A stretch of 20,924 bases of DNA from Apostichopus parvimensis (lineage: Eukaryota; Echinodermata; Holothuroidea; Aspidochirotida; Stichopodidae). Position 1 is the first letter of the stretch. Every line of letters begins with the position of its first letter. Location of the stretch: contig KN888510.1 of assembly GCA_000934455.1 (NCBI GenBank), forward strand, positions 25,165 through 46,088, in the 5' to 3' direction. The position numbers and the translations under genes are program-made. Below are positions 8,991-17,106 of this stretch, one piece after another. Below the pieces are notes generated by a model that had not been told where the DNA came from, made no database searches, and worked only from the letters and a program-made list of their open reading frames with translations.

Positions 8991-9361
8991 TTAAGGCAGT
9001 GGACTGGTGATCTAAGGATTACAGGTTCGAGCCCTGGCCAGATCATTGCATTGTGTCCTTGGGCAAGGCACTTTATCTCCATTGCCTCTCTTCACCCAGG
9101 TGTATAAATGGGGACTTGCGAGGTAACTTGTACATAAATTTGTGTGCGCCGGTTTCTGGCTGCACCCTATGGGAAGTCCCCCGGGGGGACACGTGGTTGT
9201 GGTGCACTGTGGTGCCCCAGGAGAGGTTGATTGAATTGCACACACTTTGGTGTGTAGGTGTGACGAGTTACCAATGACCAAGGCTAATAGCGCCTTTGAA
9301 CAATTTCTGTTGACTTTGGCGCTATATAAATGTCTTCTGATTGATTGATTGATTGATTGAA
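8975..9361 (+). mobile_element. tRNA-derived SINE, nearly complete
   Basis: An RNA polymerase III A-box-like segment tggtcaagtgg lies at 8980-8990 and a B-box ggttcgagccc at 9024-9034, spaced as in a tRNA. A conserved-looking body follows (tgtgtccttgggcaaggcac at 9053-9072) and then a 3' part ending ggcgctatataaatg (about 9318-9332). The element ends in a TGAT/TTGA simple-repeat tail at 9338-9361. That order of tRNA-like head, body and simple-repeat tail is typical of SINEs. From memory, bodies with this 'ccttgggcaaggcactt' stretch are widespread in marine invertebrate genomes, but I cannot name the family. A weak possible target duplication is tataaaagaac (8929 on) against tataaaaaac (9362 on). 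I would not rely on it. Confidence 0.8.
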
Positions 9362-9860
9362 TATAAAAAACTGGATACTTATCAACTGACATCTAAAAGG
9401 TACCTCTGTAAAAAAATTGCGGTAGCAAGTTATGTTGAGTAACAAAATGTCACGCATGATTTAATAACTTGTGTGAGTATCATTTTGATATGAATCAATT
9501 TACTTTTGTAATCCCTGTGGCCAAACAAACTCATCAGTTTTTGTCAGTTTGAGAGTGATTGAACTTTGAAAGCGATGTTTCTGGACTTATAAATTGCTAC
9601 TGGATTGCATGAACTATCAAAAGCAAGAGATTAGTTCTCACTGGCATCCCACAGTTGTGTTAATTGTAATTGTGACATTGTCCTTATAATGTAGTATTGT
9701 TTAGGGTGAAGGTCTAATCCACTAAGGTTCAGTAATAATCTGTTACTGTTGTTCTAACAGCAACTGTGTATAATTTGAAGATTGAGCAACAAACATTTTA
9801 AATTTTGTCTGGCTGAAAAGAAGTAAACATGGAAGAGAGAAGAGAGTGTTAAAGTTAGAG

Positions 9861-9889
9861 GGCCTGACATTTCGATCCTAGCAGGATCT
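9861..9889 (-). mobile_element. Penelope-like repeat fragment, reverse orientation
   Basis: Read on the - strand, these 29 bases match 10189-10217 at 28 of 29 positions, including the hairpin GATCCT-gct-AGGATC followed by GAAA. Similarity appears to continue weakly beyond the GGCC end (actttaacactctct against acttttacacattctcct). On this copy the sequence before the hairpin does not resemble the hammerhead core, so it is a partial or degraded copy. Confidence 0.65.
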
Positions 9890-10177
9890 AACAGGATCAG
9901 AGACTAACTGCTGGCATCAAAACGTTTTACACAGAAGTAAATGTAAGCAACAAAATATTACAATGGGCGATACCTACTACAGATTACGTCATTTATAACA
10001 AGAAGAAACATCCCATGAAAATGATATTTTATTTCTTTATTTCTTTCTTTTATTCCTTCTCTCCATCCCTTGTCTACTAATCCCCTTACATCTATCTCTT
10101 TGTGCACACCATGCTCATTAACCTGTCTGTATTCTGTGCGTGTTTTTGTCCCTTCTGTTACTGTTACTTGTCATTTA

Positions 10178-10217
10178 GCCTTTGAAGAAGATCCTGCTAG
10201 GATCGAAACGTCAGGCC
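10178..10217 (+). mobile_element. Hammerhead-ribozyme-like motif of Penelope-retroelement type (degraded)
   Basis: Seen in sequence: GCCT at 10178-10181 can pair with AGGC at 10213-10216 (stem I). Between them lie ttgaaga at 10182-10188, one extra A, a perfect 6-base hairpin GATCCT/AGGATC at 10190-10204 (stem II), GAAA at 10205-10208, and C-G-T-C at 10209-10212. This follows the hammerhead order CUGANGA, stem II, GAAA, very short stem III, UH. Known: small hammerheads with almost no stem III are carried by Penelope-like retroelements of many animals. The first core base is T where active ribozymes have C, so this copy is probably inactive alone. The downstream 'aggctctctagtggataag' part may belong to the same element. 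Confidence 0.55.
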
Positions 10218-10329
10218 AACTTACTTTTACACATTCTCCTACACAGGCTCTCTAGTGGATAAGCAGTTTGCTAACAGTTTTTCTTTATTTCTTAACGTCA
10301 TATTTTTTTTTTTTTACAATCTTTTCCAG

Positions 10330-10620
10330 GTACTTTCTGTCAGGAGGAGATCAATGAGTGTTTATCTAACCCTTGTCAGTTTAGCGGAACCTGTGAGGAC
10401 AGTCTGAACGGTTATACATGCAGCTGCACGGAGAACAGAGTGGGCCGCCACTGTGAACTCATCTCTGCCTGTGCGGACAACCCCTGTATGAACGGTGCTG
10501 TGTGTGAAATCCCAGCAAATGGTATCGGTGACCCTACATGTATCTGTCTGGATGGGTATGAAGGGACACTATGTCAGACTGATGTGAATGAATGTCAGAG
10601 TGGCCCCTGCAGTGTAGGTG
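10330..10620 (+). CDS. Exon 8: two EGF repeats and half of a third
   Basis: The exon is 291 bases, phase 1 at both ends. It completes exon 7's repeat (GTFCQ), then codes for EEINEC...GRHCE, LISAC...GTLCQ, and the first half of TDVNEC up to CSVGG. The LISAC repeat has no calcium-binding signature and an expanded C3-C4 loop (CEIPANGIGDPTC). The first repeat has lost the G-F/Y in its last loop (CTENRVGRHC). The exon thus sits at the point where repeats begin to drift away from the standard cbEGF type seen upstream. The acceptor is strong (tcttttccag) and the donor is the near-consensus GGTG/GTAAGT. O-glucose motifs CLSNPC and CQSGPC and O-fucose motif CQFSGTC are present. Confidence 0.93.
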
Positions 10621-11071
10621 GTAAGTGAATGTTTAAAAATGAGACAGCAATCATTAAAGAACTGGTTTTAAGTGGTCATTTTTAGATCAATTCTTTATAC
10701 ATTTATACCAGGTGTTGACAAAATTTGAAAGATCTCTCTGTCTTTTGCTGTGTGTGACCAAAATATAGGTCGATAAATCTTACAGAAACCGACTTGTTTT
10801 TGCACATTTTTCAATTCCTGCATTGCAAAACAGAAAGTGACAGGTATAAATGACACAGATGAACAATTGGTTCATAACATTAATGTTGAAGCTTACTTTG
10901 TTTTTATTATGAAATGCAAAAACTCTGAATCACAATCGTCCAATCTCTAAGTTGCTACGCCATTAATCAGAGAAGAGGTTGTAGTAATGATGAGATAAAG
11001 GAATACGTGAGGAACATTGTGAATCTGGAAGTAGTCCTTTTTGAAAGTGTAGTTGAATTGAGGATCCATAT

Positions 11072-11127
11072 GAAAATTTGTATTAATATGAAGTCTCTAT
11101 TAATATGAAATTTGTATTAATATGAAG
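11072..11127 (+). repeat. Short tandem repeat, three copies of an AT-rich unit
   Basis: The core tattaatatgaa occurs three times (starting at 11081, 11099 and 11116), with spacing of 17-18 bases and linkers resembling atttg/gtctc. Confidence 0.85.
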
Positions 11128-11360
11128 GTTTTTCAACGTTGATTGTTTACATTCCTGTAAAGAATGTCTTAGAAGGCAAAATGTTACCTGTAGACGAAAG
11201 AGATATGATATATGAGTAATCTAAAAATTGCAGCTGTCAGGTCTTGTCAATTTTATTCTTGTGTTGTTGTTTGCTTATAGTATGCTATCTTTATATGGCC
11301 TTTATATGACATATATGTACAGCTGTTTCATGTTATGCTACACTCTGTAAATGCTACGTT

Positions 11361-11440
11361 ATGCTATGTAATGTTCCATTGACATCATCAATGTAAAGTC
11401 CAGATGCTACTGATTCTGTTATATCTGTTCTCTGTCCTTG
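11361..11440 (+). repeat. Upstream copy of a direct repeat that brackets the minisatellite
   Basis: The segment begins atgctatgtaatgttccatt, contains atgtaaagtccagatgct and ends ctgttctctgt. It is similar over its length to 12539-12614, on the far side of the array. Confidence 0.8.
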
Positions 11441-11507
11441 TAAAGACATTGGCTCGTTTTTATCTTGCATTCACCTATGATATGCTATGTTTGATTATTA
11501 TTTATTT

Positions 11508-12550
11508 TGGTATGTCATGCCTATACCAAGGTATGGTATATTATGCTATATGCTATAGTATGATATGCTGTGCTATTTTTTGTTATGGTATATTATGCTA
11601 TATGATGCTATAGTATGATATGCTGTGCTATTTTCTGTTATGGTATATTTTGCTATGTGATGCTATAGTATAATATGCTGTGATATGTTCTGTTATGGTA
11701 TATTATGCTATGTGATGCTATAGAATATTATGCTGTTCTATGTTCTGTTATGGTATATTATGCTATGTGATGCTATAGTATGATATGGTATGCTGTGCTT
11801 TGTTCTGTTATGGTATATTATGCTATGCTATAGTATGATATGATGTGCTGTGTTCTGTTATGGTATATTATGCTATGCTATAGTATAATATGCTGTGCTA
11901 TGTTCTGTTATGGTATATTATGCTATGTGATGCTGTAGTATTATATGCTGTGCTATGTTCTGTTATGGTATATTATGCTATGTTATGCTTTAGTATGATA
12001 TGCTGTGTTATGTTCTTTTATGGTATATTATGCTATGTTATGCTTTAGTATCATATGATATGCTGTGCTATGTTCTGTTGTGGTATATTATGCTATGCTA
12101 TAGTATGATATGCTGTGGTATGTTCTGTTATGGTATATTATGCTATGTGATGCTATAGTATGATGTGCTGTGCTATGTTCTGTTATGGTATATTATGCTA
12201 CATGCTTTGCTATAGTATAATATGCTGTGCTATGTTCTGTTATGGTATATTATGCTATGCTACATGCTTTGCTATAGTATGATATGCTGTGCTATGTTTT
12301 GTTATGGTATATTATGCTATGCTATAGTATAATATGCTGTGCTATGTTCTGTTATGGTATATTATGCTATGTGATGCTATAGTAAAATATGCTGTGCTAT
12401 GTTCTTTTATGGTATATTATGCTATGTGATGCTATAGTTTAATACGCTGTGCTATGTTCTGTTATGGTATATTATGCTATGCTATGCTATAGTATGATAT
12501 GCTGTACTATGTTCTGTTATGGTATATTATGCTATGTGATGCTATGTTAT
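11508..12550 (+). repeat. Minisatellite of about 56-base units, about 19 copies
   Basis: The unit reads roughly tgttctgttatggtatatta, then tgctatgtgatgctatagta, then tgatatgctgtgctat. The landmark tggtatatt occurs 19 times between about 11534 and 12529, mostly 51-63 bases apart. Copies vary by substitutions and by small length changes (for example gctatgcta in place of gctatgtgatgcta, or insertion of catgcttt in two neighbouring copies). Open frames across it are by-products of the low-complexity sequence, not genes. Confidence 0.95.
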
Positions 12551-12614
12551 GTTGCATTGACCTTAGAGATGTAAAATCCAGATGCTCCTTGGTACCTTAT
12601 CTGCTCTCTGTATG
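12539..12614 (+). repeat. Downstream copy of the bracketing direct repeat
   Basis: It begins atgctatgttatgttgcatt, contains atgtaaaatccagatgct and ends ctgctctctgt, matching 11361-11440 in the same order. It stops just before the polypyrimidine region of the exon 9 acceptor. Confidence 0.8.
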
Positions 12615-12660
12615 TTTTTTTTTTGTATCTTCTGATGTGTTCCATTCTTGTTTTTTTCAG

Positions 12661-12734
12661 GTACCTGTGTTGATGGTATTAATGGCTTCACCTGTCAGTG
12701 TCCTCCTGGATTGACTGGTTCTACTTGTTCTGAG
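12661..12734 (+). CDS. Exon 9: second half of an EGF repeat, ending at a domain boundary in phase 0
   Basis: This small exon of 74 bases codes for TCVDGINGFTCQCPPGLTGS and then TCSE. It supplies C3-C6 of the repeat begun in exon 8, restoring CSVGGTC at the joint (an O-fucose consensus). The donor GAG/GTAAAT is in phase 0 at the end of the repeat. This is the first departure from the phase-1 rule of the preceding eight introns, and it marks the border with the large exon. Skipping this exon would break the frame (phase 1 in, phase 0 out). The surrounding open frame extends upstream through part of the acceptor and is not coding. Confidence 0.92.
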
Positions 12735-13463
12735 GTAAATAAACAAAAACATTCTTCTCTCTCCCAAGTTACAGAGACAGTTGACTGTTAATGCAACTTA
12801 AGCGATTGTACTCCAGTTATATACTTTTTGGGCAAAATGTGCAAACAGTTGTGCATTTGGGATAATTGTGGTATAAACAGAACTTTGAAATCATATTGCC
12901 CCTTTGACATGCCCCCACCCCCCAAAGTTGACATCTTTGTGAAGAGATTTTAAGTATGAAGGTATTACTTTATTGGTTCATTGTTTGTTTTCTACACACA
13001 TTTATCACAAAGGTAACAAACACACAATAAAACTATAAAACAAATACTTGTGAAAGTTGGAGTGCGCAAGAACACTGGTAGACTTGGCCACAGTATGATG
13101 TACGTTTATACAAAAGATTTAATGATTTGACATGACGGAAAAGAATGAAGATTAAATTAAATTAACTTTCACTTCCAGTCAAATTATCATGTAAAGATAC
13201 AATGCACTATCAGAGTAATGTTAGTGCTTCATCCTCTAATTCCCCACCCCCCCCCCCCCCACCACCTCTCCTCCCTCCATCTCTTCCATTCCTTCCACCT
13301 CCCTTCACCATGATAATTAAGGGTAGAAGATTACATTTTACCTTTTTAAAAAGCAAGTTTGATCTTGTTGTATACTTTGAGCATTTTGTCCTCACACCAT
13401 CTTTGATTCATCATTTGATTATCACCTTGTTCTATTTCTATTCCCATGTTTTTTCTGTTGCAG
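12735..13463 (+). other. Intron 9
   Basis: GT-AG intron of 729 bases, phase 0. It contains a poly-C run of 14 (13247-13260) inside a pyrimidine-rich stretch at about 13241-13310. The used acceptor ttttttctgttgcag lies at 13449-13463. No other feature is seen. Confidence 0.85.
13241..13310 (+). repeat. Polypyrimidine tract with a C14 run
   Basis: Nearly pure C/T over about 70 bases, including 14 consecutive C. It lies about 150 bases before the exon 10 acceptor, too far to be that site's own tract. It gives rise to spurious proline-rich (+) and glycine-rich (-) open frames. Confidence 0.85.
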
Positions 13464-16269
13464 TATGTAGACGTCTGTGGCACAAACCTAAATCCCTGCA
13501 AGAACGACGGGCTCTGTTGTCAGCGAGGGGTGCAAGGCTGCCCTCCGACGATCCCCCTGGGCCAATACCAGTGCTATTGTCTGAACGGATTCAGTGGCGA
13601 CCTCTGTCAGATAGAGATCGACGAGTGCATCGCATCTCAGGAACCGCCGTGTCAAAACAGAGGACAGTGCATCGATGCCGCCGCGGGATACAGGTGCGAG
13701 TGTCCCACGGGATACTCGGGAACCAGGTGTCAGATAGATCTACCCTGCACCCCAGATCCGTGCCAGTTCGGTTCCTGTCAGACGGTCGGGGAAAGTTATC
13801 AGTGTATCTGTCGGCAAGGTTACAAGGGTACTAACTGCGAACTCGAAGTACAGCCTTGCGATAGCTCTCCCTGTCTCCACGAGGGGGTATGTGCTAACGA
13901 GGGAAACAGCTACCGATGCGAATGTACTTTCCCTTACGCGGGGGATAATTGCGAGACCCAGATGACTCCGTGCGACGACGGACCCTGTGTCAATGGCTTG
14001 TGTCTGGTGATAAACGATACAGCGTTTGCCTGTCAATGTTTCGATGGGTACAGAGGAGCACTGTGTGAGACCGAGGTACAGCCGTGTGACAGTTCACCAT
14101 GCGTTCGTGGATCCTGCACCAACCAGCTCAATAGCTTCACCTGTGATTGTCCCGATGGTTTCACCGGAGACACGTGCGGGATTGAAGTACGCCCCTGTGA
14201 CAGCAGTCCCTGCGTGACGGGAGTCTGTCTCAATCAGAACGACACCTATGCCTGCATCTGTGGCGACCTCTACACCGGACTTACCTGCGAGACTAGAATT
14301 TTACCGTGTGACAGCAACCCGTGCGTGACGGGACGTTGTGTCGACCAGGAGGATGCGTATACCTGTGTGTGCCCGGAATCTTTCACCGGACGAGACTGTG
14401 ACGTACCGATCCCACCTCTTCCCTGCGAGTCCAATCCGTGTCTGAATGCGGGGATCTGCAGCGACGTCGACGAGTTCACCTACCTGTGTCAGTGTACTGG
14501 CAGATTCGTAGGGAGCAGGTGTGAAACTGAGATCCCATTACCGTGTCTAAGCGAACCATGCCTCAACAACGGGAGCTGTTCAGAGAGTAGCCCAGGGGTC
14601 TACACCTGCGCTTGTACTACACCCTTCACGGGGGATAGATGTCAGGTTGAACTTTCTGAACCTTGTTCGAGCAATCCTTGCATGAACGATGCCTCGTGTA
14701 TCAATGTGGGATTTGTTTCCTTCTTCTGTTCCTGCGTATCTCCATTTTACGGAACTTTCTGCGAGCAGGAGGTAGTGTCTCCCTGTAGTAGCCAGCCGTG
14801 TCTAAATGGTGGTCTGTGTCTCAGTGATAGCCTGGAGTCATATGCCTGTAGGTGTGAACTTCCGTTTCATGGGGACCGGTGTCAGTTTGAAATTGCCGAC
14901 CCATGTCTTAGTCAACCCTGTCAAAATGAAGGCATCTGCTCTAACAATGACTATCAATCGTTTTCTTGTCAGTGCGTATGGCCAAGTATCGGAGAAACGT
15001 GTACCGGACGAGCCCCAGATCCCTGTGAGAGCCAACCCTGTATGCAGAATGCCACTTGCATCAATAATGACCATTTGTCTTACACGTGTAACTGCTCACT
15101 GCCTTTCACAGGTAGCCGATGTGAGGATGAATTACCCGATCCATGTCAAAGTTCCCCCTGTGGTAATAATGGAGTATGCCACAATTTAGAGTACCAGTCA
15201 TTCCGTTGCAACTGCTCCGTGCCGTACACAGGCATCACATGTGAAAACCTTCTCCCTGATCCGTGTTCTAGCCAACCGTGTCAGAATTCTGCTTCTTGCA
15301 TCAATAACAACTATCAGTCGTATAACTGTACCTGTGTAACACCGTACCTCGGAAGTGACTGCGAGTTTCTGCCCGCCAATCCGTGCAGCAGCTCTCCTTG
15401 TCTGAATGGCGGTGTCTGCACAGCGAGCCTGGATTTCTCTTCCTACTCCTGTGGTTGTAGTCTGCCTTTCTTCGGCAGTCGTTGTGAAGGTCAGCTGGAG
15501 GATCCCTGTAGTAGTATCCCCTGTTTGAATAATGGAATCTGCTCTAACGATAATTACCAATCCTTCCAATGTAATTGTTCTCTCCCTCATCGAGGAGTAA
15601 GATGTGAGATTCAGCTTCCGAATCCTTGCGACAGCCAACCGTGCATCAACGGAGGTACTTGCGTCAACGAGCTGTTCGAGTCATTTCTATGTCAGTGTCC
15701 TCCCACCTTCGAAGGCAGTCTGTGTGAAGTGGAACCACAAAACCCCTGCGACAGCCAACCCTGTGAGAACAACGGTATTTGTTCTAATCTAGATTCCGCA
15801 AGGTTTTCTTGCGATTGTACCCTGCCATACTTTGGTGAACTTTGCGAAAGTGTGACGCCCAATCCATGTGGCAGCCAACCTTGCCAAAACTCTGGGACAT
15901 GCCTCAATAATAATTTTGTCTCTTTCCAATGTCTCTGTGAAAGCCCCTACACTGGTGCACAATGTGAAGTAGTGGACGCATGTGCAAGCGAGCCGTGTTT
16001 AAACGGCGGTCTCTGCCTGGTGGGTACCAACAATATATACAGGTGTAACTGCCTCCAAGGGTTCCAGGGTGAAAGGTGTGAAATGGAACCTACTACTAAT
16101 CCCTGTGCTACATCTCCTTGCCAGAATAATGGACTTTGTGTTGAAACAAATGATAGCTTCATCTGTGAATGCCTCGCAGGGTATCTTGGTAATCTATGTA
16201 CCGAGCAGGCTACGTCGTGTGACCCCGACCCTTGCCAGAATGATGGACTCTGCTTGGAAGATGCCTTGG
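13464..16269 (+). CDS. Exon 10: giant exon, 23 complete EGF repeats and most of a 24th
   Basis: The exon is 2806 bases without interruption, entered in phase 0 and left in phase 1 (TTGG/GTGAGT). Repeat 1 (YVDVC...DLCQ) has two additional cysteines (LCCQRGVQGC). Repeat 2 (IEIDEC) is the only clear calcium-binding one. Repeats 3 and 5-8 have a C2-C3 loop one residue short (for example CVTGVC). Repeats 9-21 are of an x-P-C type (PDPC, PNPC, ADPC), with C-S/I-N-N-x-Y-Q-S-F/Y-x-C-x-C in the middle and C-x-x-P-F/Y-x-G-x-x-C at the end. Repeats 22-24 return to a more standard form. O-glucose motifs (CDSSPC, CSSQPC, CDSQPC) occur in about 18 of 24 repeats and O-fucose motifs in only about 6. N-C-S or N-C-T sequons appear in several repeats. 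Reading on past the donor gives a stop at 16284, which is intronic because splicing restores a six-cysteine repeat (CDPDPC...GIWCE). Confidence 0.95.
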
Positions 16270-16987
16270 GTGAGTCAATCTGCTAGTTATGGTTACCGTG
16301 GCAACCAAAATCTGAGACTGTTTATGCCGTTGAAGAACCGATTGATGTTCGATGTGTGTGACTAACCTGGTACTTAAGAGAACTGTTCAGGGAGTAGTTA
16401 AGTGTTCAGATATTGGGTAGCAGTTTTTAAGGCTTGAAATTTGTCACTTATAAATACTATGGTTACTAAAACTTTCTGTGAGCAAAACACTGTTATTCAT
16501 CTTTGCACTTGTACAGCTATTTGCCCATTTTGATAGCATTTTGCAATGAGATACCAGATAAATTATTTCCTGCTATTCCTTGATTCTAGGAAGAAAAAAG
16601 CAACCATTATATATGTTATAATACATATATATCCATACATTGTAATACACCTTTGCAACAACTATTAACAATAAAGTGGTATTCATGTAGATTGGTCAAG
16701 CTGTGTTAGACACATACAATGGTATCAATACACACACATCCATTGCATAGTATAGAGATCTATATCACTGTAGCTATGCTAATGTTGTACTATTGTTGTT
16801 ATATTTTGTCAAGTAACCAAACATGACTGTGTGATGTAGTTTTGTGCAACTCTATATTAGACACATAGTATGTGTATAGACTAGATTGTCTCTTCATATA
16901 TTACCTGTTGCAGTGTGTTTCAATAACAAGTGAGAACTGATGTCCTTAAGTCATAATAATATTAAACTTTTTCCCTTTTGTGAACAG
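16270..16987 (+). other. Intron 10
   Basis: GT-AG intron of 718 bases, phase 1. It has an AT-rich segment with alternating TA/CA (16607-16640, tatatatgttataatacatatatat). The acceptor is tttttcccttttgtgaacag (16968-16987). No coding or named repeat is seen. Confidence 0.85.
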
Positions 16988-17106
16988 GTCCATTTTGCTT
17001 TTGTCCTGATGGGTATGAGGGTATCTGGTGTGAGCTATCACAAGGAGTTTGCTTTCCGGAAGATCCTTGTCAAAATGGAGGTGTCTGCTGGGACATCAGA
17101 GGAGAA
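16988..17106 (+). CDS. Exon 11: end of one EGF repeat and start of the next
   Basis: The exon is 119 bases, phase 1 in and phase 0 out. It gives GPFCFCPDGYEGIWCE, which completes the last repeat of exon 10 (C4-C6), then LSQGVCFPEDPCQNGGVCWDIRGE, the first half of the next repeat up to a point between C3 and C4. The C1-C2 loop of that repeat is one residue longer than usual and lacks the O-glucose serine (CFPEDPC). The donor is GAA/GTAAGG. The intron positions in the EGF fold (C3-C4) differ from both positions used in exons 1-8. Confidence 0.9.

Larger units (their letters stand above)
8851..10329 (+). other. Intron 7, with a SINE and Penelope-like fragments
   Basis: GT-AG intron of 1479 bases, phase 1. 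It contains a tRNA-derived SINE (about 8975-9361) and an opposed pair of hammerhead-like repeat fragments (9861-9889 and 10178-10217). A pyrimidine-rich stretch lies at 10027-10070. The acceptor is tttttttttttacaatcttttccag at 10305-10329. Region 9362-9840 shows nothing recognisable. Confidence 0.85.
10621..12660 (+). other. Intron 8, half filled by a minisatellite
   Basis: GT-AG intron of 2040 bases, phase 1, the longest here. It contains a small tandem repeat (11072-11127), then the 56-base minisatellite and its flanking direct repeats (separate entries). The acceptor region 12609-12660 is T-rich and ends gtttttttcag. Region 10621-11071 shows nothing recognisable. Confidence 0.85.

Noticed and set aside
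8979-9044. Functional tRNA gene
   Set aside because: A and B boxes are present, but I see no convincing acceptor stem, and the segment continues into a SINE body with a simple-repeat tail.
11404-12714. Open frames across the 56-base minisatellite (MLLILLYLF..., MLYYVLLWY...)
   Set aside because: Low-complexity products of the array. The last 54 bases of the second overlap exon 9 in a different frame.
13202-13834. 210-codon open frame on the + strand overlapping the start of exon 10 in another frame
   Set aside because: It begins in the C-rich intron tract and crosses the acceptor. The exon 10 frame holds the EGF cysteine pattern, so this is a shadow.
16270-16286. In-frame stop after exon 10 (and similar stops after exons 1, 6, 7, 13) as a gene end or pseudogene break
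   Set aside because: In each case a GT donor precedes the stop, and splicing to the next acceptor restores a six-cysteine EGF repeat in frame.
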